A stretch of 56,350 nucleotides of DNA, from the NCBI GenBank assembly GCA_020832415.1, contig JAFIES010000030.1, forward strand, positions 1 through 56,350, in the 5' to 3' direction. Origin of the DNA: Balneolaceae bacterium. Its GTDB lineage: Bacteria > Bacteroidota > Rhodothermia > Balneolales > Balneolaceae. The notes beneath the pieces were generated by a model. The model worked only from the letters and a program-made list of their open reading frames with translations. It was not told where the DNA came from and ran no database searches. Both the position numbers and the translations under genes were made by a program. This document shows, one piece after another, positions 17,416 through 26,078 of this stretch; positions within the stretch are counted from its first letter, which is position 1, and each line of letters opens with the position of its first letter.

Positions 17416-19128
17416 TTAGCGAACCTGTTTCTTCAATTCCTGAATTCGTGTTAATACATTACTGCGGTTTAATTTACGGAATCGATCGGGTAAAAGTGCT
17501 TTTGATGTGCATTCAGCTACAGCAGTTAATGTTTGAAGTTCAACTTCATCTGGATAGGTGGGCGGCAGAAAATCTTCGAAGACAGCATCCAAAATTGCAG
17601 GTGTTGTTTTATCAAGACCTTCTGAGGCAGTTCTGAATTTAGCCCGGGTTAATGCAGCTTCCATATCTGCCCCTGAATAACTGGCCGCCCCTTTTAAAAC
17701 GGCTGATGGGATGTAAGGCTCAGTGAGTTCAAGACCTGTTTTTTTCTGCATTGCTTCAAATAGTTCAATGCGTTCTTCTTTTGTTTCGGGCGGAAAAAGT
17801 GCAATATGCTCTTCAGCACGTCCCTGACGTTTTAAATCAATCGGCATCAGATCGGGTCTTGCCGTCATCAAAAACCAGATAATTCTTCCCCGGTGATCGG
17901 TATTGCTCATAAATGTGGCTATTTGTGAGAATACCCTGCTGGATACACCACTATCACCTGAAGCAGCCCGGTCCCCCAGATAAGCATCCGCCTCATCTAT
18001 CATTACGGCAACAGGTGCCATTGCACGAAGAAGATTTAGAATTTTTTCGAGATTCCCCTCCGTAACACCCTGCCACTGACTCCTGAAATTTTTCAGCTTC
18101 ACCATCGGGATGCCTACTTCACCTGAAAATGAGGTGACAAGAAACGTTTTCCCCGTACCAACCGGTCCGCAAACCAAATACCCCATTGGCAGAACATCAC
18201 GCCGGCCCGCTTTTAGCGCTTCAATAGCATAGCGAAGGTGCGTTTTCACTTTTCGATGGCCGGCCACTGCATCCAGATTTCCTTTTGTGGTTACAAACTC
18301 GAGCAGGCCGTACGCTTCGGCCTCTATCATCTCTTTTTTGATTTTGGTGAGCGACCCGAATGTTATTTTTTCATCATTCTGGATAGAATTGGATAGAATG
18401 CTTTTCAGTTTGAGGTACCCAAGACCGGCCATCATCTGTGCCATCACCTTTTCGGGAACAGATGAAATTTCACTGTATTTCTGTTGATCAATTTCGTTTT
18501 TGATGAAACTGAGCCTGTCATCTTCATTGGGAAGCGTAATGCGAACATCAGAAGAGTATGGATTCTGCAGCAATGTACGGTTCAGATCAGCCCGGTTTTC
18601 TGTAAGTAAAACGGTGGTAAAATCTGCTGCAAGAAAAAGTGGATCATGTGCCCATTTCAACAAATAGACAAGGGAATTTCGGTCTTCCGTACCTGAGCTG
18701 CCCGTCTCGCTGGCAGGTACAATGGTATCTGCAAAATCGATGATGAGGGCGATACTTTTATTTTGATCGAGGCGTGAGCGAAAATACTGTTCCAAAATCG
18801 AAAATACACGAACGGGATCTTTCGGCAATTTCTTGGCATATTCGGTGCCGGCAAATGAATCCTGACCGGCAACTGCCTGACTGAAGTCTCGCTGTGAATC
18901 CTGATCCCGGAAATAGATGCCCGATGCCCGGTCGTAAAAAACCACGATATCCCTGGCTCCAAAAAACTCCTCCGCCATAAATGTTTTAAGGCGCAGATAT
19001 TTTTTCTCCGTTTTTGTACCTACCGGAACCAAATCATGCACATTCCCATGAATGATGAACTGATTGAGTGTTCTGCTGAGGTACTTTCTCGCAAGTTGCC
19101 GGGCCCATTCAGGATATGTATCGATCAT
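17416..19128 (-). CDS. AAA+ ATPase with a second, P-loop-less N-terminal half
   Basis: The product has 570 residues. The C-terminal half is a canonical AAA+ module: Walker A GPVGTGKT at 321-328, Walker B VMIDEAD at 375-381, and Arg residues around 434-437 (LKRQGR) as candidate arginine fingers. The N-terminal ~270 residues have a Walker-B-like IIDFAD near 129-134 and a TEN segment like sensor 1, but no P-loop, as if a first AAA domain has lost ATP binding; this recalls Ycf46-type proteins. No membrane segment. It is tightly coupled to pheA (2 bp) and follows corC at 48 bp, which says little about its target. Probable role is remodelling of an unknown protein or membrane complex. Confidence 0.8.
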   Translation of the reverse strand: MIDTYPEWARQLARKYLSRTLNQFIIHGNVHDLVPVGTKTEKKYLRLKTFMAEEFFGARDIVVFYDRASGIYFRDQDSQRDFSQAVAGQDSFAGTEYAKKLPKDPVRVFSILEQYFRSRLDQNKSIALIIDFADTIVPASETGSSGTEDRNSLVYLLKWAHDPLFLAADFTTVLLTENRADLNRTLLQNPYSSDVRITLPNEDDRLSFIKNEIDQQKYSEISSVPEKVMAQMMAGLGYLKLKSILSNSIQNDEKITFGSLTKIKKEMIEAEAYGLLEFVTTKGNLDAVAGHRKVKTHLRYAIEALKAGRRDVLPMGYLVCGPVGTGKTFLVTSFSGEVGIPMVKLKNFRSQWQGVTEGNLEKILNLLRAMAPVAVMIDEADAYLGDRAASGDSGVSSRVFSQIATFMSNTDHRGRIIWFLMTARPDLMPIDLKRQGRAEEHIALFPPETKEERIELFEAMQKKTGLELTEPYIPSAVLKGAASYSGADMEAALTRAKFRTASEGLDKTTPAILDAVFEDFLPPTYPDEVELQTLTAVAECTSKALLPDRFRKLNRSNVLTRIQELKKQVR

Positions 19129-19176
19129 AACGTTTCTATTGAGATAATTTAGTAATCAATATGCAGAGAGAACCGG

Positions 19177-20460
19177 TTATTCGCCGGACCCTGCAATCAG
19201 CTTTACAGTTTCCAGCTTACTCTGCGTAGCTTTGGATATGATAAACGTATTTCCGTGAATCTGAATCTCTTCATTCACTTTGGGAATTCTCCCGGTGTGG
19301 TGAATAATGTAACCTGCCACGGTTTCGAAATCATTGTCTTCATAATTCAGGAATATTTCAGGGTAATGTTCTTCCAGATCATCCAGCTCTACAGAACCCG
19401 ACAAGAGAAATGTATTGTGATTTATTTTCTTGATCAGATCACTCTCTTTATCATATTCATCCTGAATATCGCCCACCACCTCTTCGATTAAATCTTCGAT
19501 GGTAACCATTCCTGCGGTTCCGCCATACTCATCAATCACAACGGCAACAGAGATATTACTTTGGCGAAACTCCGTAAGCAGATCTTTCGATTTTTTGCTG
19601 GATGGAATCAGTTTTACAGGACGGATTATTTCACCGATATCTTTGGGATTGCTGAACATATCATACGCAAATACCACACCGATGATGTCATCAATTGTAT
19701 CCTGATAGACCGGAACTTTAGAATACCCTGATTCAATAAATGCTTTTTTCAGTTCTTCGAGACTTGCGCTCTTTTCCACGGCAATTATCTCAGTTCGGGG
19801 TACCATTGTTTCCCGAACGCGTTTGTTGGAAAGCTCGAGCACATTATGGAGAATTTCAGAATCGTCGTGATCAATATCCTGGCTGCCGCCACTCTCTTTA
19901 AGTTCTCTGAGAATCATCTCGACATCCTGCCGGCGAAATATTTTTTCGCTGCGCTCATTGCCAACATTTAATGATCGTATGAGAAAACCGGACGCACTGT
20001 TACTCATCACAATTAATGGCCATAAAATATATTCGGTAATACGCAATGGTATGGCTATGATCTTAATAAGATGGTCTGCCAAAACCCGGAAAATGGCTTT
20101 TGATAAAATCTCACCAAACAGCAAAATCAGAATGGATGCAATAACTGTCTGAATAAAGAGAACCATCGCACCACTTGGCACTTCAGAAAACAGGCTGGCG
20201 TAGAGCCCCCTGATTGGTTCAGCAAGGAAGATTGCCATCAACGTAGCATACGCTACATTCACAATGTTATTTCCAACAAGTGTGGTAGTAAGGAATTTCT
20301 CCGGGTTGTCGCTGAAGTAGGCTATCGAACGACCCTGAAAGGTATTTTTCCGCGACTCAATTTCCATTTTCAGTTTATTGGCCGTAACAAATGCCATCTC
20401 CGAACCGGAAAAAAACGCACTAATAAGAATTACAATAACGATGTAGAGAATCTCTGGCAT
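19177..20460 (-). CDS. CNNM/DUF21-CBS-CorC_HlyC membrane protein
   Basis: The 427-residue protein has an N-terminal DUF21/CNNM domain with about four membrane helices (1-150; FSGSEMAFV near the start), a pair of CBS domains (~200-320; MVPRTEI and VVIDEYGGTAGMVT) and a C-terminal CorC_HlyC domain (~340-425). This is the standard hemolysin-C/CorC layout. Family members are linked to Mg2+ or Co2+ efflux; the old hemolysin name is misleading. In gliding Bacteroidota a related protein is called GldE, but nothing here supports a gliding role. It follows the enoyl-CoA hydratase at 38 bp in the same direction. Confidence 0.9.
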   Translation of the reverse strand: MPEILYIVIVILISAFFSGSEMAFVTANKLKMEIESRKNTFQGRSIAYFSDNPEKFLTTTLVGNNIVNVAYATLMAIFLAEPIRGLYASLFSEVPSGAMVLFIQTVIASILILLFGEILSKAIFRVLADHLIKIIAIPLRITEYILWPLIVMSNSASGFLIRSLNVGNERSEKIFRRQDVEMILRELKESGGSQDIDHDDSEILHNVLELSNKRVRETMVPRTEIIAVEKSASLEELKKAFIESGYSKVPVYQDTIDDIIGVVFAYDMFSNPKDIGEIIRPVKLIPSSKKSKDLLTEFRQSNISVAVVIDEYGGTAGMVTIEDLIEEVVGDIQDEYDKESDLIKKINHNTFLLSGSVELDDLEEHYPEIFLNYEDNDFETVAGYIIHHTGRIPKVNEEIQIHGNTFIISKATQSKLETVKLIAGSGE

Positions 20461-20498
20461 TTAGGAATTTCAGCAAATTAAAAATTGAGAAAAGGCCA

Positions 20499-21284
20499 TT
20501 AATTACCTTTGAATTGTGCTTTTCTTTTTTCGAGAAATGCGCTGGTACCCTCAGAAAAATCATCCGTTTCGCAGAGTTGGCCGAACAAAACAGCTTCGCG
20601 TGCAAATCCGTTAGCCCTGCCGGATGCATTTACAGCTTCTATTGCTGCTGAAATAGCCAGCGGACCATTATTAATGATTGAACCTGCCAGTTTTTTTGCA
20701 TAACCGAGAGCTTCTTCAGGAGACAGTACGGCATTTACCAAACCGGATTGTTGAGCGGCATCCGCTTTGATCGGTTTACCTGTAAGAATCATCTCCATCG
20801 CCTTCGACTTACCAACAAGTGCCGGCAGCCTTTGTGTACCACCATACCCCGGAATTAGTCCAAGAGAAACTTCAGGCAAGCCAATTACAGCGTTTTCTGT
20901 AGCTATGCGAATATGGCAAGCCATCGCAAGCTCGGCACCACCACCCAAAGCGTATCCATTTACAATTGCGATAACAGGTTTTTTGCTGTTCTCAATTGCA
21001 TCAAAAATATGTTGCCCGCGTGATGCAAGCTTCTCACCGGTCTGCTTATTCAGTGTGTTTAACTCTTTAATATCAGCGCCGGCTACAAAAGCTTTTTCAC
21101 CTGCACCGGTGATAATCAAAACCCTGACTGCCTCATCACGATTTACCTCAGAGATTGCTGTTTCAAGCTCACCAAGTACCTCTGCATTTAATGCATTCAG
21201 CTTATCGGGGCGGTTAATGGTTAGCGTAGCAATACCTGTTTCATCGGCTTCTAAAATGATGGTCTCAAAATTCATTTTGCTCAT
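20499..21284 (-). CDS. Enoyl-CoA hydratase/isomerase (crotonase family)
   Basis: The 261-residue enzyme has the full crotonase pattern: AFVAGADIKEL near 65-75 (oxyanion hole), GGGAELAMACHI with Glu118, and GLPEVSLGLIPGYGGTQRL with Glu138. Both catalytic Glu residues of true hydratases are present, so hydration of 2-enoyl-CoA is likely, as in beta-oxidation or butyryl-CoA metabolism. Its ATG overlaps the stop of the preceding coiled-coil membrane protein by 4 bp (21281-21284), so it is translationally coupled to the pspA group despite the unrelated chemistry. Confidence 0.92.
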   Translation of the reverse strand: MSKMNFETIILEADETGIATLTINRPDKLNALNAEVLGELETAISEVNRDEAVRVLIITGAGEKAFVAGADIKELNTLNKQTGEKLASRGQHIFDAIENSKKPVIAIVNGYALGGGAELAMACHIRIATENAVIGLPEVSLGLIPGYGGTQRLPALVGKSKAMEMILTGKPIKADAAQQSGLVNAVLSPEEALGYAKKLAGSIINNGPLAISAAIEAVNASGRANGFAREAVLFGQLCETDDFSEGTSAFLEKRKAQFKGN

Positions 21285-22165
21285 ACAGACTTTCTTACTT
21301 TCTTTTCTGTTTCACTTTGAAGCTCTTCGGCCTCTTTTTTCAGCTGGGCTAATTTAAGCTCTTTATCCATATCCTCCATTGCCGGGAACAGATCATAATC
21401 CAACTCTTCAATTACATTTGTAGTCTCTTCCATTTCGCTCAAAAGATGATCAAGCTGATGGCCAACATCATCCGCATTTGGCATGGTCATCGACTGTTCG
21501 TAGATGTACCGAATGGCATCTTCTATCGTATCAAGATGGGTTTCTGTGATGAGATACTTCTCTTTTGCCACATCAAACTTTTTCAGGCGTTTGTTCAGAA
21601 TATTCAGCCTTCTGCGGCCTGTTGCCAGCAGTTGTTCGGAGTCGGTGTCATCCAGTTTCGATTCTTGTAACTTCACATCACGCCTGATCTCATCTTCCAC
21701 TTCAGAGTTCATGTAGATTTCGTACCTGCGGTGCATCTCAAGAAGAGTAAGGTAGGTTGAAAGCAGATCATCCATTTTACTTTGAATATGCCCAAGCATT
21801 CCTTTTGAAGAGTAAGGCAGTGTATCAAAATTCTTTTTTACCTCTTTTGTGATGTGTTTAAGCACTAAAAACTGTTTTTGCGATTTTGGATCGAGGCGAT
21901 AAAAGATCTGCTTTTCGTTTGAACCCTGCTGCTGTTCCTCTTTCTCCTTTTTTAACCGCACATTTTTTTGATAGGATGGCAGCCTTGGTACAATTCCCAG
22001 GTAGATCAGTTCCATGCCGAAGGTGAAGGCAAGAATTGCGTTTGGTGCCAGGCCCACATCATTCAACAGAAGCGCCGATACCATAGCCACCAACAAGCAG
22101 ACAAGGTTTACAGGGTGTAAAAAAGCTTCTTTTGTGAAGTTGATATTTTTCTCTTCTGATTCCAT
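21281..22165 (-). CDS. Membrane protein with cytoplasmic coiled coil, pspA-linked
   Basis: I do not recognise a named family. The 294-residue protein has two hydrophobic helices (~18-36 and ~40-62) followed by about 220 charged residues with heptad-like spacing (for example residues ~150-200 and ~255-290), so a long coiled coil on the cytoplasmic side is likely. It begins immediately after the stop of the 148-residue coiled-coil gene and overlaps the hydratase start by 4 bp. Its place directly behind pspA suggests a membrane partner for PspA, in the way PspB and PspC serve in proteobacteria, but it has no sequence resemblance to either that I can see. Confidence 0.75.
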   Translation of the reverse strand: MESEEKNINFTKEAFLHPVNLVCLLVAMVSALLLNDVGLAPNAILAFTFGMELIYLGIVPRLPSYQKNVRLKKEKEEQQQGSNEKQIFYRLDPKSQKQFLVLKHITKEVKKNFDTLPYSSKGMLGHIQSKMDDLLSTYLTLLEMHRRYEIYMNSEVEDEIRRDVKLQESKLDDTDSEQLLATGRRRLNILNKRLKKFDVAKEKYLITETHLDTIEDAIRYIYEQSMTMPNADDVGHQLDHLLSEMEETTNVIEELDYDLFPAMEDMDKELKLAQLKKEAEELQSETEKKVRKSV

Positions 22166-22612
22166 CTACGTTGTTTCAGGGTCTTCGGAGTCATGAGAAT
22201 CACTCTCTGCCGGTTTTCGGCCCACAGTTTTTTCGGCCTGCAATTCATCAGCCTGCTGTTCAATTTCTCTGTAGAGGAGTCCCATCTCCATTTTTATCTG
22301 CTTTAATGTGCTTTTAGCACTCTCTTTTCGCATTGCTTCATCAAGTTCAGCATCTTTTGTATCGTTCTCCATAAAATGGTCCATCGCAACATCGAGGCGG
22401 GCTTCGATGTGAGCCATTTTATGCCTCACTTTTCCAAGAAACTCATCAACCGATGTGAGCAGCTCATCTGCATTCATCTTCTGCAGCGACTCATTTACGT
22501 TTTGAACATATTTTGAGCGCTGCAGTTTTTCCTTGGCATCACGTATTTTCCGATAGTGATCTTTGTACTCCTCTTTGAGACGTTCTCTTTCCTGTTCGCT
22601 ATTGCTGCTCAT
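22166..22612 (-). CDS. Small coiled-coil protein, pspA-linked
   Basis: This 148-residue protein is strongly charged and almost entirely helical (ERERLKEEYKDHYRKIRDAKEKL at the start, EMGLLYREIEQQADELQAEK near the end). There is no signal or membrane segment. The tail is acidic and ends in Glu-Thr-Thr. I recognise no domain. It sits between pspA (46 bp) and the two-helix membrane protein (0 bp), so the three probably act together at the membrane. Heptad composition suggests it binds PspA or the neighbouring coiled coil. Confidence 0.72.
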   Translation of the reverse strand: MSSNSEQERERLKEEYKDHYRKIRDAKEKLQRSKYVQNVNESLQKMNADELLTSVDEFLGKVRHKMAHIEARLDVAMDHFMENDTKDAELDEAMRKESAKSTLKQIKMEMGLLYREIEQQADELQAEKTVGRKPAESDSHDSEDPETT

Positions 22613-22658
22613 GGTACTTTCCGTTTAGAAATCAATTCAACCGGATGTTTTGCTTGGA

Positions 22659-23423
22659 TTATGCTTTTGTCCTGTCTTTACCGATGGTTTTCTGAGACTC
22701 TTTTGAAGGTTCGTCGCTTTCATCAATCTCAATTTTCTTAGACTTCTGCTTTGGCTCCTCAGCCTTGCCCATTTCCTGTTTAAACTGATTTACAAGCTCC
22801 TGTGCCCGAAGTTTCTCGGCATTTGCTTCAATCTCCATGGTTTGAGTATCCACACTTTCGAGAGCAATTTCCATTCGTGCTTCGTTACGTGCAGTCTGCT
22901 CATTTAGTCGGTTCACCATTTCACTGTGTGTTTGATCGAGCCCGCCCATTTCGAATGATTCCAGCGCATCAGCCACCCGTGATTGCCACTCTGCCCGTTC
23001 ACTGGCACGCAATGCTTCCCGAGCCTCTTTAATTTTGCGATCTTTTTCGCGCATAAATGCCTGCTTCACCTTGATCGCTTTTTCGTACGCTTCATCCGCA
23101 TATTTCATCTGCTGTTTGGACTGTCCAAGATTTTCGCGGGCTTTTTCCAGCTGCAAGGCATATCCCTCTGCGAGGTCATCTCTGTCTGCATTAATGGCCG
23201 ACTTTATTTTTGAAGTAATTTCAGCTATCGACTTTTCGTACCGTTCCACCTCTTTACGAAGCATCACCGCATTCGCTTTTACAGTTGCGATGTTTTCGTT
23301 CATTTGAGGAATCTGGTCATTCAGTTCACGAATATTCTGCTCCAGAATCAGTTTTGGGTCTTCCATGGAACTGACCATCCCGCCAAACATCGATTTAATG
23401 GCTCTGATAAAACGTTTAAACAT
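22659..23423 (-). CDS. pspA: PspA/IM30 family membrane-stress protein
   Basis: The product has 254 residues. The amphipathic start (MFKRFIRAIKSMFGGMVSSMEDP) followed by LILEQNIREL and long uninterrupted helices matches PspA/IM30/Vipp1. Such proteins are ESCRT-III-like, bind damaged or curved inner membrane and preserve the proton gradient. A charged low-complexity tail (~215-254; EEPKQKSKK and DESDEPSKES) extends past the usual ~220 residues and may be flexible. It is the first gene of the run 23423 to 16265; no PspF, PspB or PspC homologues are visible nearby. Confidence 0.9.
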   Translation of the reverse strand: MFKRFIRAIKSMFGGMVSSMEDPKLILEQNIRELNDQIPQMNENIATVKANAVMLRKEVERYEKSIAEITSKIKSAINADRDDLAEGYALQLEKARENLGQSKQQMKYADEAYEKAIKVKQAFMREKDRKIKEAREALRASERAEWQSRVADALESFEMGGLDQTHSEMVNRLNEQTARNEARMEIALESVDTQTMEIEANAEKLRAQELVNQFKQEMGKAEEPKQKSKKIEIDESDEPSKESQKTIGKDRTKA

Positions 23424-23506
23424 AATTTTTTGAGTTTATTCGGTTAATAACCCTTGTTGAGAATACATAGGGTGTAATTTACATGTTTTCGCGGCTTTCG
23501 CAATCT

Positions 23507-24853
23507 TTATCCACCATAATTGTGAAGGCCATTTTTATCCACTTTGTGAGTAATTTGCCGTAATATTTCGGGAGGCCTGTTTTCTATGGTAATTGCCAGC
23601 TGCAGCCCTTTTTTTGCGGTTTTCAGCATTTCTTGCTTGTTCGTGTATAGGGTGGCAAATGTTTCACCTTCTTTAACCTTATCACCTATTTTTTTGTGAA
23701 GGATAAATCCGGCGGCAGGATCCACACTATCCTCTTTGGCCCGGCGGCCGGCACCCAGTTCTACAGAAACCATTCCCATGGCAAACGCATCCATTTTTGT
23801 GATGTAACCATCACCGGTTGCAGATACTTCTTCTATGTAATCGGCAGCGGGGTAACTTTCAGGATTTATTATTACAGAACTGTCGCCACCCTGCTCTTCT
23901 ACGATATCTATCCACTTTTGAAATGCGGAACCATCTTCTATCGACTTTATACTCTTTTCAATTCCTTCTTCAATCGTGCTGGCTTGTTTGCCCAGATAGA
24001 TCATGGTTCCGGCCAGCAAATGAGTAATCTCCATCACGTCTTCGGGGCCACCTCCATTCAGGCAGTCGATGCTCTCTTTCACCTCAAGCCAGTTTCCAAC
24101 AGCATTGCCTAAAGGCTGCTCCATATTTGTGAGATAGGCGATTGTCTCCTTTCCAAATTCCTCACCAATTCCAACCAGTGTTTCAGCCAGTTTAACAGCA
24201 TCTTCGTGCTTTTTCATGAATGCTCCGGAGCCAAATTTTACATCCAGCACCAATGCATCGATACCCTCCGCCAGTTTTTTACTCATAATGCTTCCGGCGA
24301 TCAGCGGAATCGATTCAACAGTAGCGGTAACATCCCGCAGGGCATAGAGACGCTTATCGGCCGGGGCAATTTCTTCGGTCTGACCAACCAGTACCAGGTT
24401 CTGTTTTTCAAGAATTTCTTTATATCGGTCCAGGTTCACATCAACCGTAAAACCGGGAATGGATTCCAGCTTATCGAGTGTGCCGCCGGTATGGCCAAGA
24501 CCGCGACCAGAAATCATTGGAACGGGTACGCCACACGCCGCCACAATAGGGGCAAGTATCAGCGATAGTTTATCACCTACTCCTCCGGTTGAGTGTTTAT
24601 CCACTTTTGTGCCTTTTACATGGCTCAGGTCAACCACTATACCGCTGTGAAGCATGGAGTGTGTGAGGGCTGCAGCTTCTGTTGTATTAAGTCCATTTAG
24701 AAACGACGCCATCAAAAATGCACTCATCTGATAATCGGGGATGCGATCATCCGTATATGCTCGTACCAGATATTGAATTTCCTGTTTGGTTAATGTTTCA
24801 CCTTCCCTTTTTTTCCTGATAAGTGAAACTGTGTTAAACTCTTTATGGGACAT
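23507..24853 (-). CDS. deoA: Thymidine / pyrimidine-nucleoside phosphorylase
   Basis: The 448-residue enzyme has the family signature: KHSTGGVGDKLSL from Lys86, MISGRGLGHTGGTLDKLE, and a C-terminal PYNP domain (GFILHKKIGDKVKEGE). It splits thymidine or related pyrimidine nucleosides with phosphate to base and deoxyribose-1-phosphate in nucleoside salvage. Length and domain order are normal. Whether it accepts uridine as well cannot be read. It is divergent from pdxB with a 107 bp shared upstream region, and lies 83 bp upstream of pspA in the same direction. Confidence 0.93.
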   Translation of the reverse strand: MSHKEFNTVSLIRKKREGETLTKQEIQYLVRAYTDDRIPDYQMSAFLMASFLNGLNTTEAAALTHSMLHSGIVVDLSHVKGTKVDKHSTGGVGDKLSLILAPIVAACGVPVPMISGRGLGHTGGTLDKLESIPGFTVDVNLDRYKEILEKQNLVLVGQTEEIAPADKRLYALRDVTATVESIPLIAGSIMSKKLAEGIDALVLDVKFGSGAFMKKHEDAVKLAETLVGIGEEFGKETIAYLTNMEQPLGNAVGNWLEVKESIDCLNGGGPEDVMEITHLLAGTMIYLGKQASTIEEGIEKSIKSIEDGSAFQKWIDIVEEQGGDSSVIINPESYPAADYIEEVSATGDGYITKMDAFAMGMVSVELGAGRRAKEDSVDPAAGFILHKKIGDKVKEGETFATLYTNKQEMLKTAKKGLQLAITIENRPPEILRQITHKVDKNGLHNYGG

Positions 24854-24960
24854 GAACTGATAATTTTAATTCTCGTTACTTTCCTGCCATGGCTAAGCAT
24901 AATTAAATGTAGCAACTATTGCCATTTAAAACATAGAAAGCAAATTGCTATCATTGAGGT

Positions 24961-26064
24961 ATGAAAGTTCTGGCCGATCAATTCCTATACAATGTTCGTG
25001 AACTGCTTCCAAACAGTTGCGAGTGTTCTCTGTTCGATCCATCCGATGGTTTTCCTGAGAAGGCACCACTTTACGATGCACTGCTAATCAGAACCGTTAC
25101 GAAAATAAACCGGGAGACATTACCTGATCCCGGGAATCTGAAATTTATCGGCACAGCTACAGCCGGTTTTGATCATGTAGATCAGAACCATCTGAAGAAA
25201 CTTGGGGTTGCATTTGCCAGATCGGAAGGGTGTAACGCCAGTGCAGTGGGCGAATACGTTCTTACCTCTTTATACAAGTGGGCTGATTCAAAAAACAGAG
25301 ATCTCAAAAATCTGCAGATTGGTATTGTTGGATGTGGAAATACAGGCAGTGCCGTAAACTTCTATCTGAAGAGACTGGGGATTAAAACCGTGCTTTATGA
25401 TCCGCCTAAAGACCGCAGAGAACCCACTTTCAGTTCCGCCTCAGAAGAGGAGCTGTTAAACTGCGATATCCTCACATTTCACACGCCACTTACTGCTTCA
25501 GGTGATGATCCAACGGTTCACATCTGCGGAGAAAAATGGCTGAACAGAGAGTTCAAATTGGTAATTAATAGTGCACGAGGCGGGGTTGTTGATGAGAAAT
25601 CACTGCTGAAAGCAAAAGAGATCGGGCTGATTGAAGATTATATTCTGGATGTATGGGAAGGTGAGCCTGACTTTTCAGACGAGGTAGCATCAGAAGCATT
25701 CATTGCCACACCTCATATTGCAGGTTATTCACGAGAAGCAAAACAGAGAGCCAGTGAAATGGTGATAACTGAACTCTGTAGGTTTTTTAACCTGAAACAG
25801 CCTGATACTGTTTTCAATGAAATTCCTCCGGCTTTAAGAAAGAGTGATAGCCTGAGTTTTGCCTCATTTTTGTGGGAAAATAATCAGGTCGATCTTTATG
25901 ATCTTGAACTCAGAAAATTGATTGGAATGTCATCAGTCACTAAATCAGAAAAATTTGCAGAACTTCGTTCTCAAACAAAGACCCGCTTTGAGTTTGCTAC
26001 ACTACTAAAAAGTTCAGAACAGATAGATATCTTACCGGAAGAGGCTAAAATCTTTACAAAATAA
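24961..26064 (+). CDS. pdxB: Erythronate-4-phosphate dehydrogenase
   Basis: The 367-residue enzyme of the D-2-hydroxyacid dehydrogenase family shows PdxB-specific N-terminal wording (IRTVTKIN, FIGTATAGFDHVD, EGCNASAVGEYV). The NAD site is GIVGCGNTGSAV at 121-132; the catalytic residues Arg206 (NSARGG), Glu235 and His252 (TPHIAGYS) are present. A C-terminal extension of ~70 residues fits the PdxB dimerisation domain. It makes 2-oxo-3-hydroxy-4-phosphobutanoate in the deoxyxylulose-5-phosphate-independent branch feeding pyridoxal-5-phosphate. It stands alone on the plus strand and converges with rlmN. Confidence 0.92.
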   Translation: MKVLADQFLYNVRELLPNSCECSLFDPSDGFPEKAPLYDALLIRTVTKINRETLPDPGNLKFIGTATAGFDHVDQNHLKKLGVAFARSEGCNASAVGEYVLTSLYKWADSKNRDLKNLQIGIVGCGNTGSAVNFYLKRLGIKTVLYDPPKDRREPTFSSASEEELLNCDILTFHTPLTASGDDPTVHICGEKWLNREFKLVINSARGGVVDEKSLLKAKEIGLIEDYILDVWEGEPDFSDEVASEAFIATPHIAGYSREAKQRASEMVITELCRFFNLKQPDTVFNEIPPALRKSDSLSFASFLWENNQVDLYDLELRKLIGMSSVTKSEKFAELRSQTKTRFEFATLLKSSEQIDILPEEAKIFTK

Positions 26065-26078
26065 TGTGAGCTCAAAAG

